The translations under genes were made by a program, and so were the position numbers. DNA of 64,000 nt from Flavobacterium selenitireducens. Lineage in GTDB: Bacteria > Bacteroidota > Bacteroidia > Flavobacteriales > Flavobacteriaceae. This document shows, piece by piece, positions 44,170-53,726 of the stretch. The notes below the pieces were generated by a model that was not told the DNA's origin, did not search any database, and worked only from the letters and a program-made list of their open reading frames with translations. How positions within the stretch are numbered: position 1 is the first letter of the stretch; each line of letters begins with the position of its first letter. Where the stretch lies: contig NZ_JAAVIY010000007.1 in the NCBI RefSeq assembly GCF_014748335.1, positions 119,514-183,513 of the forward strand, read 5' to 3'.

Positions 44170-45447
44170 ATGTTCCAGAACACACGCGAATTCGCACAAC
44201 AACTTGACAATCAGGACGCAATATCAAAATACCGGAACGAGTTTATTTTTCCGAAAGTAGACGGCAAGCAGGTCATCTATTTTACCGGGAATTCCCTCGG
44301 ATTGCAACCCAAACGCACCAAAGCTTACGTAGACGAAATCATGTCCGACTGGGCTAATTTGGCCGTCGAAGGGCATTTTTACGCTGAAAAGCCGTGGTGG
44401 GATTACCAAGAGCGATTTGCAAAGCCGTTGAGTAAGGTCGTGGGTGCTTTGCCGAGCGAGGTTACCGTGATGAACACGCTTACCGTGAACCTCCACTTGC
44501 TGATGGTGTCGTTTTACCGTCCGTCAGGAAGGCGAATCAAGATTTTGTGTGAGGAAAAAGCGTTTCCAAGCGATCAATACATGCTGGAATCCCAAGTCAG
44601 GTTCCGGGGCTACGATCCCAGAACGACGATCGTCGAGATCAGGAGGAGGGAAGGCGAGCACAATATCCGGCACGAAGACATTTTGGCCAAGATTGACGAA
44701 ATCGGCGATGAACTCGCACTCGTACTGATCGGAGGCGTCAATTATTACACGGGCCAGGTTTTCGACATGAAAGCGATTACCCGGTACGCCCAGCAAAAAG
44801 GCGCGTTCGTCGGATGGGATTTGGCGCACGCCGCGGGAAACATCAAGCTCGAACTTCACGACTGGAACGTAGATTTCGCTGCGTGGTGCTCTTATAAATA
44901 TATGAACTCGGGCCCAGGAAACGTCTCGGGAATTTTCGTTCACGAAATGCATCACTCCGATCCCGAAATGCCGCGATTTGCAGGCTGGTGGGGACACAAT
45001 AAAGAACGCCGTTTCAAAATGGAGCCCAAGTTCGATGCCGCCCAAGGTGCGGAAGGTTGGCAAATATCGAATCTTCCGGTGATTTCGCTTGCGCCTTACC
45101 TTGCCTCGGTTGAGATGTTCGACGAGGTCGGAATGGACGCACTGATCGAGAAACGCGACCGGATTACGTCTTACCTGGAGTTTGTGTTATCCGAAATCCA
45201 AAGGGAAGTGAACGGCAATTTTGAGATCATCACGCCTACGAATCCATCGGAGCGGGCTTGCCAGTTGTCAGTCTATTTGCATGGGGAAGGGCGCAACCTA
45301 TTCGATTATCTCATGAAAGCCGGCGTAATCACGGACTGGCGCGAACCCAACGTGATCCGTCTCGCACCGGTTCCGTTGTATTGTTCATTCGAGGACATGT
45401 ACGAATTCGGCCAGGTTCTCAAAAAAGGCATTCAACAGCTTCACTGA
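44170..45447 (+). CDS. kynU: Kynureninase
   Basis: A 425 aa PLP enzyme that cleaves kynurenine or 3-hydroxykynurenine to (hydroxy)anthranilate and alanine. Motifs include FTGNSLGLQPKRTKAYVDEI, TVNLHLLMVSFYRP, VGWDLAHAAGNIKLELHDWN, the Schiff-base Lys in WCSYKYMNSGPGN, and GWWGHNKERRFKM. It stands near kmo (46580-47917), which makes its likely substrate. The last seven bases overlap the 3' end of the convergent MscS gene. Confidence 0.95.
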   Translation: MFQNTREFAQQLDNQDAISKYRNEFIFPKVDGKQVIYFTGNSLGLQPKRTKAYVDEIMSDWANLAVEGHFYAEKPWWDYQERFAKPLSKVVGALPSEVTVMNTLTVNLHLLMVSFYRPSGRRIKILCEEKAFPSDQYMLESQVRFRGYDPRTTIVEIRRREGEHNIRHEDILAKIDEIGDELALVLIGGVNYYTGQVFDMKAITRYAQQKGAFVGWDLAHAAGNIKLELHDWNVDFAAWCSYKYMNSGPGNVSGIFVHEMHHSDPEMPRFAGWWGHNKERRFKMEPKFDAAQGAEGWQISNLPVISLAPYLASVEMFDEVGMDALIEKRDRITSYLEFVLSEIQREVNGNFEIITPTNPSERACQLSVYLHGEGRNLFDYLMKAGVITDWREPNVIRLAPVPLYCSFEDMYEFGQVLKKGIQQLH

Positions 45448-46403
45448 TCGTCGTCCGGGGCATCCGCCATGTCCATTCCCAGATCTTCTGGATCGTCAAC
45501 TTCAGTCGACGGCTGCGTCATGATTGGAATTTCGGATAACGGAACACCGCCTTTGACGCCAAAATCCAACGTTCTCGTAGGAAACGGAATCGTGATCCCG
45601 GCCTTGTCGTAGGCTTTCTTGATGCGTTGGATAGCCTCGCTCCCGACCTTTGAAAACGTTCCCTGTTCGGCGCTGTCGATCCACATCCTGACGCGAAAAT
45701 TGATGGAGTTGTCGCCAAATTCCCGAAACATGATCGTAGTAGGCGAGGTTTTGGAGATATCTGGAATATCTTTCACGGCGTCGAGCGTGACCTGTTTGAC
45801 AAGGTCGAGATCGTCCCCATACGATACGCCAATGTCGAGGTCGAAACGTCGTTTGTTCAGCGTCGTATAGTTCTCTATCGGATTCTGGAAAACATCTTTA
45901 TTTGGAATCGTGATCAGATGACCTTGAAATGTTTGGATGACCGTATCGCGCAAATTGATTTCTTTGACCTTGCCCATGTAGCCTTTAAGTTTGACGACAT
46001 CTCCCACTTTCAACGGCTTGCGGAACGACATAAAAATTCCCGACATAAAGTTTGAGGCGATGTCCTGAAACGCGAAAGCAAGCGCCAACCCGAGTATCCC
46101 GGCCCCGGCGAGAATAGACGTGACGGCCTTGTCAAGCCCTAACACACTCAATCCTATGAACAGCACGATCCCGATCGCGAACACGTAAACTACGGTTGCG
46201 AACAAGCGGTTAAGCGTGACGTTATGCGACACTTTTGCGATGAGCCGCAGCGCAAGACGCTTGATAAGTTTGGAGATGAAGAAGCCGATGACGAACACAA
46301 TGGCCGCCATGGCGATATTGGGAAGCATTCTAACGAACTCCCGTCCCCAAACCGATAGTTTGTCGATAATCAGATTGATCGCGGTGTTGATGTCGAATTC
46401 CAT
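45441..46403 (-). CDS. Small-conductance mechanosensitive channel (MscS family)
   Basis: A 320 aa membrane protein with three transmembrane helices at the N-terminus. The pore helix TM3 (AGAGILGLALAFAFQDIASN) carries the Gly/Ala packing pattern and is followed by the beta domain (VGDVVKLKGYMGKVKEINLR, ITIPNKDVFQNPIENYT). The C-terminal tail is acidic and ends DAPDDDQ. It releases solutes when membrane tension rises after osmotic downshock. It overlaps kynU by seven bases in convergent orientation. Confidence 0.93.
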   Translation of the reverse strand: MEFDINTAINLIIDKLSVWGREFVRMLPNIAMAAIVFVIGFFISKLIKRLALRLIAKVSHNVTLNRLFATVVYVFAIGIVLFIGLSVLGLDKAVTSILAGAGILGLALAFAFQDIASNFMSGIFMSFRKPLKVGDVVKLKGYMGKVKEINLRDTVIQTFQGHLITIPNKDVFQNPIENYTTLNKRRFDLDIGVSYGDDLDLVKQVTLDAVKDIPDISKTSPTTIMFREFGDNSINFRVRMWIDSAEQGTFSKVGSEAIQRIKKAYDKAGITIPFPTRTLDFGVKGGVPLSEIPIMTQPSTEVDDPEDLGMDMADAPDDDQ

Positions 46404-46579
46404 AAGGCGTATATCTTGGTGAAATCCGAAGTTAGTTTTTTAATAATCGGATGCGTTATAGAAATTTTAGCTTGACTTACATAATGTTTAGCAGCAATGT
46501 CGGACACGCCAAAAAAAGAAAAATGTGGTCGACGGGCATTTTATAATGCTTACTTTTACGTCGTTTTAGCAAGAATACC

Positions 46580-47917
46580 ATGCATTCACCTCTAAAAATC
46601 GCTGTGGTAGGCTCTGGTTTAGTGGGCTCGCTGTTGGCGATTTACCTTCGGAAAGCGGGTCACACCGTACATGTTTTCGACCGCAGTCCCGATATTCGCA
46701 CCATACAATTCTCTGGTCGTTCGATCAACCTGGCCATGTCGACTCGCGGCTGGAAGGCCGTTGACGCGGTGGGTATCGGAGACGATATTCGCGAAATTGC
46801 CATTGCGATGGACAAACGTGCGATCCATGTATCGGACACATTGAAATTCCAGCCGTACGGCAAAGAAGGCGAGAGCATTTACTCGATTTCGAGGGGAACG
46901 CTCAACCGCAAGATGATCGACCTGGCCGAAGCCGCGGGGGCCGAATTCTTTTTCGAGCAACGCATTTGGGATATTTCCCTTGCCACGGCAACTTTACATA
47001 TTGGAGAGACCGAAAGAGGGGAGTGGACCGATCTGAAATACGATATGGTTTTCGGGGCCGATGGGGCTTTTTCAAGAATCCGCCATCGCATGCAACGACA
47101 GAGCATGTTCAATTATTCGCAGGAATTCCTGAGCACGGGTTATAAGGAATTGAACATTCCCGCAAACCCCGACGGGACGCACAAACTCGACAAAAATTCG
47201 TTTCACATCTGGCCGCGGGGCGAATATATGCTGATCGCGCTTCCCAATCTTGACGGGAGTTTTACCTGCACGCTGTTCATGCCGTTCGAAGGCGACAATT
47301 CGTTCGCGTCCCTGACCGACAGGAAATCGGTAGAGGATTTCTTTGCTAAAAACTTCCCGGATTCGATTGACGTAATTCCAAAACTCGCCGAAGATTTTTT
47401 CAAAAACCCAACGAGTACGCTTGTTACGATGAAATGCTATCCGTGGACGTTCGAGGACAAAGTAGCGTTGATCGGCGATGCGTGCCACGCCATCGTACCG
47501 TTTTACGGGCAAGGCATGAACGCCGGTTTTGAAGACATTACGGTACTTAATGAGTGTATGGAAAAACACGGAGACGACTGGCTTTCGGCGTTTCAGGAAT
47601 ACCAAACCTTGCGAAAACCGAATGCCGATGCGATTGCAGAGCTTTCCTACCGCAATTTCATGGAAATGTCCTCAAGTGTAGCCGACGAAAAATTCCTGCT
47701 TCAAAAGAAAATCGAAAAGCGTTTTTCCGAAAAATATCCTGAAAAATGGCTGCCGTTGTACAGTCGTGTGACTTTCAGCGATCGCCCATACAGCGAGGCT
47801 TTGGCCGAAGGCGATAGACAAAAGGCGATTATGGATGAGGTCATGCAGCTTCCTGACATCGAGTCCAAATGGGACAGTGAGGAAGTGGAGACAAAAATAT
47901 TCGAGTATTTGTCGTGA
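46580..47917 (+). CDS. kmo: Kynurenine 3-monooxygenase
   Basis: A 445 aa FAD enzyme that hydroxylates kynurenine using NADPH and O2. The FAD motif GSGLVGSLLAIYLRKAG begins after a short beta strand; FDRSPDIRTIQFSGRSINLA is the family's conserved Arg-rich region, and GDACHAIVPFYGQGMNAGFED the second FAD contact. C-terminal residues are polar, without the membrane anchor of the mitochondrial form. Together with kynU it supports de novo NAD synthesis from tryptophan, or tryptophan breakdown. Confidence 0.95.
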   Translation: MHSPLKIAVVGSGLVGSLLAIYLRKAGHTVHVFDRSPDIRTIQFSGRSINLAMSTRGWKAVDAVGIGDDIREIAIAMDKRAIHVSDTLKFQPYGKEGESIYSISRGTLNRKMIDLAEAAGAEFFFEQRIWDISLATATLHIGETERGEWTDLKYDMVFGADGAFSRIRHRMQRQSMFNYSQEFLSTGYKELNIPANPDGTHKLDKNSFHIWPRGEYMLIALPNLDGSFTCTLFMPFEGDNSFASLTDRKSVEDFFAKNFPDSIDVIPKLAEDFFKNPTSTLVTMKCYPWTFEDKVALIGDACHAIVPFYGQGMNAGFEDITVLNECMEKHGDDWLSAFQEYQTLRKPNADAIAELSYRNFMEMSSSVADEKFLLQKKIEKRFSEKYPEKWLPLYSRVTFSDRPYSEALAEGDRQKAIMDEVMQLPDIESKWDSEEVETKIFEYLS

Positions 47918-48007
47918 GCTAGTGTTGATCCGGCTTTATTCCGTTTACTCGCGCCCGGATATCAGATGTGGACTTCGTGTAAATAGAAATCTCATTCACT
48001 AACCTCC

Positions 48008-48060
48008 CCATTCGCTAATTCGCTAATTATCCATTCGCTAATTAACTAATTCGCTAATTG
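48008..48060. repeat. ATTCGCTAATT low-complexity repeat at the 3' end of ndh
   Basis: Tandem ATTCGCTAATT words (two runs with short spacers) lie between kmo and ndh and extend into the last codons of ndh. The same words occur at 16208-17021 and 27839-27969. Confidence 0.8.
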
Positions 48061-49313
48061 CTTTTCCGATCCGGCGCATCCATCAAAACCCTTAACGTAG
48101 AGTCGTTCGTAAAATAGCTGAACGCCCAGTTGATGAAAATCAGCAACCTGTTTTTGATACTTAAAATCAACATCAGGTGAACGAACATCCAGGTAAACCA
48201 AGCCAGTCTCCCCTGAAAGCTGAACTGCGGCAAATCGACGACCGCCTTGCGTTTCCCGATCGTCGCCATCGAGCCTTTGTCATGATACTCATATGGTTTT
48301 GGCATGACGCCTTTGGCCATCCGGATGAAGTTTTTGGCCAGGACTTCTGCTTGCTCGTTTGCCACGGCGGCTAGCTGAGGATGTCCTTTCGGATATTTGT
48401 TGGTTTCCATGTAAGCGATGTCGCCAATAGCGAAGACATCTTTTATCTGCAATAGTTCGTTTTGCCTGTTGACGGGCAATCGGTTGCCTCTTGAGTAGGC
48501 TTCCTCCGGGATTCCGTCGAGTTTGACGCCGGAAATTCCGGCCGCCCAAATCACGTTTTGGGACGCGATCGTCTCTCCGTTTTTCAACGTCACGGTTTTT
48601 CCGTCGTAATTGGAAAGCAAGGTGTCGGTTTTGACGATCACGCCGAGATCCTGAAGGTATTTACGTGAATATTTCTTCGATTCATCGCTCATCGCATTGA
48701 GCAGGTTCGGCAAGCCTTCGAGCAGGAACACCCGAAGTTTTGAAAAATCCTTATCCGGATAATCGCGCGGAAGGACGTTTTTCTTCATCTCCGCAAGCGC
48801 TCCGGCAAGCTCGACGCCTGTCGGGCCACCACCGACGACGACGAACGTCAGCAAGGATTCGAGCTGTTCGGCAGGCGCGATTATGGCATCTTCGAACGTC
48901 TGTAAAATTCGGTTGCGCAGTTGGATGGCCTCAGGAACGGATTTCATCGGATAGGCATATTTCGCCAATTCCTCGTTTCCGAAGTAATTTGTTTCGGCTC
49001 CGTTGGCAATCACTAGATAATCGTAGTCGTATTCGCCTATCGTGGTTTGCAGGTTTTTACGGTCGAGATCCACTTTTTCGACTTTCGCCACGCGAACATG
49101 GACGTTTTTGCAATGTTGGAACACTTTCCGCAGCGGAAAAGATATGCTCGACGGCTCGAGTCGGGCGGTCGCGACCTGATACATCAAAGGTTGGAATTGA
49201 TGATAGTTGTGCTTGTCGAATATCCAGATGTCGTAATCGGAACGTTTCAGGCGTTGTGCCAGCGTCAAACCGGCGAACCCGGCCCCGACGATGGCGATGC
49301 GTTTTCTTGCCAT
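48054..49313 (-). CDS. ndh: Type II NADH:quinone oxidoreductase (NDH-2)
   Basis: A 419 aa membrane-associated flavoprotein. FAD site IVGAGFAGLTLAQRLKRSD, followed by HNYHQFQPLMYQVATARLEP, the NADH site VVVGGGPTGVELAGALAEM and the second FAD contact DVFAIGDIAYM are clear. The C-terminal stretch LAWFTWMFVHLMLILSIKNR and LLIFINWAFSYF is an amphipathic membrane anchor. It passes electrons from NADH to quinone without pumping protons. The last codon and the stop lie within the ATTCGCTAATT repeat. Confidence 0.92.
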   Translation of the reverse strand: MARKRIAIVGAGFAGLTLAQRLKRSDYDIWIFDKHNYHQFQPLMYQVATARLEPSSISFPLRKVFQHCKNVHVRVAKVEKVDLDRKNLQTTIGEYDYDYLVIANGAETNYFGNEELAKYAYPMKSVPEAIQLRNRILQTFEDAIIAPAEQLESLLTFVVVGGGPTGVELAGALAEMKKNVLPRDYPDKDFSKLRVFLLEGLPNLLNAMSDESKKYSRKYLQDLGVIVKTDTLLSNYDGKTVTLKNGETIASQNVIWAAGISGVKLDGIPEEAYSRGNRLPVNRQNELLQIKDVFAIGDIAYMETNKYPKGHPQLAAVANEQAEVLAKNFIRMAKGVMPKPYEYHDKGSMATIGKRKAVVDLPQFSFQGRLAWFTWMFVHLMLILSIKNRLLIFINWAFSYFTNDSTLRVLMDAPDRKSN

Positions 49314-49398
49314 GTTGTTGTTATTGGTGCACTAAAGTTACCTATAAATGACAAGAAGAAAAACCGTGTTAACGTTTCTTAGGGACAGGCGCCCGGAA

Positions 49399-49767
49399 TT
49401 ATTTTTTAAAGATGAAATACACCGCCAAAATCAAGAAACAAAATCCCAGGGCATGGTTCCATTTAAAGCTCTCGCCTTTGAAAAACAACATCGAGAATCC
49501 GACGAAAACCACGAGCGTGATGACTTCCTGTATCACTTTTAGCTGGAGCAGCGAGAATGGCCCTCCGTTTTCCTTGAATCCGATGCGGTTCGCCGGAACC
49601 TGGAAAAAATATTCGAACAGCGCCAATCCCCAACTTATGAATACGATGGCAATCAGTCCGGCGCTCTCAAACCATTTCCATTCCTTAAATTTTAAATGGC
49701 CATACCAGGCCAATGTCATGAAGATGTTGGACAATATCAGGAGTCCGATGGTGGCGAACGCTTTCAT
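49399..49767 (-). CDS. DMT-superfamily DUF486 membrane protein
   Basis: A 122 aa protein with four transmembrane segments, matching the DUF486 family (TIGLLILSNIFMTLAWYGHL, WGLALFEYFFQVPANRIGF, FSLLQLKVIQEVITLVVFVG). The family is related to small multidrug transporters but has no proven substrate. Its start overlaps the stop of the HerA-like gene by four bases, so the two are co-transcribed. Confidence 0.85.
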   Translation of the reverse strand: MKAFATIGLLILSNIFMTLAWYGHLKFKEWKWFESAGLIAIVFISWGLALFEYFFQVPANRIGFKENGGPFSLLQLKVIQEVITLVVFVGFSMLFFKGESFKWNHALGFCFLILAVYFIFKK

Positions 49768-51329
49768 TTGCGGAACATTTTATTTAGCACACTGAACGCG
49801 CCCCTGATAAACGTTGCGCTTGTCAGGACTTTCACGACCGATTTGGTCACCTCGCCAACCTGATCGCCCGACCGTTTTTGTTCTTGCTGCGCTTTTTTGT
49901 TGTCGACTTTGGCTTGTGCCTCCTGTTGTTTTGCGGTTTCGGCCTGTTGTCTTTGGGCGGAGGCGATTTCCTCGGCTTCGGCAATTTTTTTGTTGAGCAG
50001 TTCGTAAGCGCTTTCGCGATCGATGGGATCTTTATATTTCTTGAAAAGTTTCGATTTGCCGTTAATTGCGTCGATCTCATCTTCGGTCAGAACATCCATT
50101 CGACTCTGTGGAGCGCGCATCATTGTGGCGGCAAGCGGTGTCGGGACGCCTTTCTCATTGAGTGCCGTGACAAGCGCTTCCCCAATTCCAAGGCTGGTGA
50201 GCACCTCGTCGGTTTTGTAGAATTGGGATGTCGGATAATTGTCGGCCGTTTGTTTGATCGCCTGCCTGTCGTTCGCGGTAAAAGCCCTTAGTGCGTGTTG
50301 TATTTTCAGCCCCAATTGGGCAAGCACGCCGTTTGGGATATCCATCGGATTCTGGGTCACGAAATAGATTCCGATTCCTTTCGAGCGGATGAGTTTCACT
50401 ATGGTTTCGATTTGATCCAAAAGCGCCTTGCTCGCCTCGTTGAAGATCAGGTGGGCTTCGTCTATGAAAATTACCAATTCGGGTTGGCCGGCGTCTCCTT
50501 GTTCGGGCATTTGCTGATAAATTTCGGCCAGCAGGCTGAGCATGAACGTCGAGAAAAGCTTCGGCTTGTCCTGAATGTCGTTGAGTCGGATGATATTGAC
50601 ATAACCGCGTCCGTTCTCGTCGAGGCGCATCAGGTCTGAAATATCGAACGAAAGCTCGCCGAAGAAAATATCGCCTCCCTGTTGTTCGAGCTCGATGATC
50701 TTACGAAGAATGGTTCCGGTCGTCGCCGTGGAGATTTTGCCGTAGCTTTCTTCTATTTCGGATTTGCCGTCATCGGTAATATAATTTAGCACTTTTTTGA
50801 TGTCCTTGAGGTCGAGCAGTGCCATTTGATTGTCGTCGCAGTATTTGAAAATGATGGACACCACGCCGGATTGCAAGTCATTGAGCCCCAAAATGCGCGA
50901 AAACAGCACGGGCCCGAATTCCGAGACCGTTGCGCGCATCTTTACGCCGTTCTGGTCGGACAACGTCATAAGTTCTACCGGAAATCCCGCCGGCGCAAAC
51001 GGCAAGCCGATTTTTGAATGTCGTTCCGCGATGAAAGGCTGTTCGGTCCCGGCCTGGGCAATCCCGCTGAAATCCCCTTTGATGTCCATCATGAGTACGG
51101 GAATGCCAAAAGAGGAAAGTTGCTCGGAAAGCACTTGGATCGTTTTGGTCTTGCCGGTTCCGGTCGCGCCGGCAATCAAGCCATGCCGGTTCAGGGTTTT
51201 TAGCGGAATCCTGACGTGGGTATCCGCGATTGGTTCTCCATCCAACATTGCGGCGCCAAGGATAATGCCTTCTCCTTTTAACGAATATCCCTCGTTTATG
51301 ACGGCTGTTAACTGGTCTTTCGTACCCAT
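49764..51329 (-). CDS. HerA-like ATPase / helicase (DUF853, YjgR family)
   Basis: A 521 aa ATPase. Walker A AGATGTGKT at residues 53-61, Walker B VIFIDEAHLIFNEASKALLD, then the arginine region VKLIRSKGIGIYFVTQNP. This matches the DUF853/YjgR group of HerA-FtsK ATPases. The C-terminus is a Gln/Lys-rich coiled-coil stretch (about 425-490). Role unknown, possibly DNA-linked; no NurA partner is nearby. It begins the minus-strand unit ending with DUF486. Confidence 0.85.
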   Translation of the reverse strand: MGTKDQLTAVINEGYSLKGEGIILGAAMLDGEPIADTHVRIPLKTLNRHGLIAGATGTGKTKTIQVLSEQLSSFGIPVLMMDIKGDFSGIAQAGTEQPFIAERHSKIGLPFAPAGFPVELMTLSDQNGVKMRATVSEFGPVLFSRILGLNDLQSGVVSIIFKYCDDNQMALLDLKDIKKVLNYITDDGKSEIEESYGKISTATTGTILRKIIELEQQGGDIFFGELSFDISDLMRLDENGRGYVNIIRLNDIQDKPKLFSTFMLSLLAEIYQQMPEQGDAGQPELVIFIDEAHLIFNEASKALLDQIETIVKLIRSKGIGIYFVTQNPMDIPNGVLAQLGLKIQHALRAFTANDRQAIKQTADNYPTSQFYKTDEVLTSLGIGEALVTALNEKGVPTPLAATMMRAPQSRMDVLTEDEIDAINGKSKLFKKYKDPIDRESAYELLNKKIAEAEEIASAQRQQAETAKQQEAQAKVDNKKAQQEQKRSGDQVGEVTKSVVKVLTSATFIRGAFSVLNKMFRK

Positions 51330-51631
51330 AATTTTATGTTTTGTTTAGCTGGAGGTTGGTTTTGCGAAAGGTATAAATTTCGGATATAGATATTTACAAA
51401 AAAAACACGGTGCCAACGCAACCTTTTTGCAAAAAAACGCATCCTCAAAAATACGATTGCAAACGTTTGGACGTTAGGTGTGACAACGGTTTGCGGCAGA
51501 TTAAATTAATGCTAATAATATTAAAAAAAGTTTTTTTATTTGGAAGTAACATATAAATTTGCCGTTCATGGTTTTTACCGAAAAATTAAAAAAACTATAA
51601 GATAATTTATTAAAAACTAAAAATTGTAAAA
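51330..51631. promoter_or_regulatory. AT-rich divergent region upstream of exbB
   Basis: This 302-bp gap holds no gene. TAAATTTG (51554-51561) is an exact -7 element 70 bp before exbB, preceded by a long A/T tract (about 51505-51540), suggesting a strong promoter with an UP-like region. No convincing TTG -33 lies at the right distance. On the other strand TACCTTTC near 51370 may serve herA. Confidence 0.5.
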
Positions 51632-52453
51632 ATGGCAAACGCTAAGAAACAAAGCAGTTCAAACGGTGGGAGTGTCTTCTCCGGTATCGTAATCGTTCTA
51701 TGTATTTTTGTTGGGTGGTTAATCTGGCAATTCGTAATGGGTAATGGTTCTAACTTTGAAGGCGGAACGAACGAAGGTCACCCACTACCTGGAAATTACT
51801 TGGCGATGGTATACAAAGGAGGTCCTATCGTACCGGTTCTTATGGGACTGCTTTTGATGGTGCTCGTTTTCTCTATTGAACGCTTCATGGTTATCTCGAA
51901 AGCTGCAGGAAAAGGAAATCTTGACACGTTCATGAACAATGTTCAGACAAGTATCAAAAACGGTGACATCGACGCGGCAATCGCAGCTTGTGACAAACAA
52001 CAAGGATCGGTTGCAAATGCGATCAAAGCTGCACTTGTCAAATACCAGGAAGTTAAAAAAGAAGGGTTGAGCAGCGAGGAAGCTTCTGAAACCATCCACA
52101 AAGAAATCGAAGAGGCTACTTCTCTTGAGATGCCGATGTTGGAGAAAAACCTTACAATCCTATCCACTTTGGTTTCACTTGGTACGCTTGCGGGTCTATT
52201 GGGTACGGTAACCGGTATGATCAAGGCCTTCGGTGCTTTGGCTACTTCAGGAACACCAGACCAGGCGATGCTTGCAAACGGTATCTCCGAGGCACTTATC
52301 AACACGGCTACAGGTATTGCTACTTCAGCTGTTGCGATCGTGACTTACAACCTCTTTACTTCTAAGATCGATACGTTGACTTACTCAATCGACGAGGCAG
52401 GTTCTACGATCGTGAACACTTACAGAAAGTACAGAGGTACTTCAAGAAACTAA
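51632..52453 (+). CDS. exbB: MotA/TolQ/ExbB-type proton channel protein
   Basis: A 273 aa inner-membrane protein with three transmembrane helices: an N-terminal one (GIVIVLCIFVGWLIWQFVMG), VPVLMGLLLMVLVFSIERFM, and the paired C-terminal helices around TILSTLVSLGTLAGLLGTVTGMIKAF and TGIATSAVAIVTYNLF. This is the ExbB/TolQ pattern: with ExbD it forms the proton channel that powers TonB. Codon use is more A/T-rich and more biased than in the surroundings, as expected for a highly expressed gene. Confidence 0.94.
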   Translation: MANAKKQSSSNGGSVFSGIVIVLCIFVGWLIWQFVMGNGSNFEGGTNEGHPLPGNYLAMVYKGGPIVPVLMGLLLMVLVFSIERFMVISKAAGKGNLDTFMNNVQTSIKNGDIDAAIAACDKQQGSVANAIKAALVKYQEVKKEGLSSEEASETIHKEIEEATSLEMPMLEKNLTILSTLVSLGTLAGLLGTVTGMIKAFGALATSGTPDQAMLANGISEALINTATGIATSAVAIVTYNLFTSKIDTLTYSIDEAGSTIVNTYRKYRGTSRN

Positions 52454-52514
52454 ATACTAATTAAAGGTTGTTTCCGTTTGGATACTAAGCGGAAACAACT
52501 CTAAAATATCTGAT

Positions 52515-53132
52515 ATGGCTAAAGTAAAAATGGCTAAGAAAGCGACGAGCATCGACATGACTGCGATGTGTGACGTTGCGTTTCTTTTGCTGACGTTCTT
52601 TATCCTTACCGCGACTGCCAAACAGCCGGAACCGCTTCCGGTAGACACGCCTAATTCCACGAATCAAACCAAATTGCCTGACAGCGACTTGGCTACGATA
52701 ACGATCGGACAGAAAGGCAAAGTGTTTTTTGGCGTTACAGGTCGTGATTTAAGGGTGAGCACGTTGGAAATGATGGCTCAGAAATACAATGTGACCTTCT
52801 CTCAGGAAGACAAGGACAAGTTTGCGCTTATCGAGAATTTTGGCGTCCCTATCGAGAATCTCAAGCAGGTAATTGACATGAAGGCGGCCGATCGCAACTT
52901 AGAGAATGTTCAACCGGGAATCCCTAAAGATTCGTTGAACAACCAATTGGCAGACTGGATTCAGTATGCGCGCCGCGCGGCGATCGACAACCACAATGTG
53001 GAGTTGACTATCGCAATCAAAGGTGACGCTAAAGAGGAATATCCGGAAATCAAAAAGGTAATGGACATTCTCCAGGATCAAAAGGTCAACAGTTTCAATT
53101 TGGTGACTGGTCTACGTGGTAAAGATTTTTAA
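52515..53132 (+). CDS. exbD: ExbD/TolR biopolymer transport protein 1
   Basis: A 205 aa protein with one N-terminal transmembrane helix containing the conserved Asp (IDMTAMCDVAFLLLTFFIL), then a long periplasmic domain. The Asp in that helix carries protons. It is longer than E. coli ExbD (141 aa), as in other Bacteroidota. It lies between exbB and a second exbD. Confidence 0.92.
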   Translation: MAKVKMAKKATSIDMTAMCDVAFLLLTFFILTATAKQPEPLPVDTPNSTNQTKLPDSDLATITIGQKGKVFFGVTGRDLRVSTLEMMAQKYNVTFSQEDKDKFALIENFGVPIENLKQVIDMKAADRNLENVQPGIPKDSLNNQLADWIQYARRAAIDNHNVELTIAIKGDAKEEYPEIKKVMDILQDQKVNSFNLVTGLRGKDF

Positions 53133-53147
53133 TTTAAAGAAAAAGAA

Positions 53148-53714
53148 ATGGCTGAATTAAATACCGGCGACGGTGGAGGCAAGAAAGGCTCGAAGAAAGT
53201 CCGTAGTAAGAAGCTCAACTCCAAGGTTGACCTTACGGCTATGGTTGACTTGGCGTTCCTTTTGATCACGTTCTTTATGCTTACCACGTCGTTGTCGAAG
53301 CCTCAGTCCATGGACTTGAGCTTGCCGGACAAGGATGAGGATCCTACTAAAAACAAGGATGTCAAGGTAGATGAGAACCGAACTATGACACTGCTTTTGG
53401 GTGATAATGACCAATTGAAAGTATACATGGGTATGCTGGCCAATCCAAAAATGGCGCCCAAAGATATCGCTTACGGGAAAGCCGGCCTTAGAGCCGAAAT
53501 TCTCAAGCGAAAGAAAGAAGTCGAGCAATATACCGGAGATGCTAAAAAAGGACTGATCGTAATCATCAAGCCAAGCAAAAAGTCGAACTACAAGAATCTT
53601 GTGGACGTTTTGGACGAAATGGCGATCGATGATGTCGGAACTTACGCGATCACTGATATTTCTCCTGAAGAAGTGAAACTACTCGAAGGAGCGGCCCCGG
53701 CAACTCCTCAATAA
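53148..53714 (+). CDS. exbD: ExbD/TolR biopolymer transport protein 2
   Basis: A 188 aa second ExbD homologue with a Lys-rich cytoplasmic start (GGKKGSKKVRSKKLNSK) and the membrane helix VDLTAMVDLAFLLITFFMLT with the conserved Asp. The periplasmic part ends in a KLLEGAAPATPQ tail. It differs clearly from the first copy, so the two probably form a mixed complex with ExbB. It starts 15 bp after the first exbD. Confidence 0.92.
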   Translation: MAELNTGDGGGKKGSKKVRSKKLNSKVDLTAMVDLAFLLITFFMLTTSLSKPQSMDLSLPDKDEDPTKNKDVKVDENRTMTLLLGDNDQLKVYMGMLANPKMAPKDIAYGKAGLRAEILKRKKEVEQYTGDAKKGLIVIIKPSKKSNYKNLVDVLDEMAIDDVGTYAITDISPEEVKLLEGAAPATPQ

Positions 53715-53726
53715 AAAAGAACAATC

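Noticed and set aside
48054..49313. tRNA genes or mobile elements between kmo and ndh
   Set aside because: The gap contains only ATTCGCTAATT repeats; no cloverleaf or transposase frame is visible. I also saw no tRNA elsewhere in the window.
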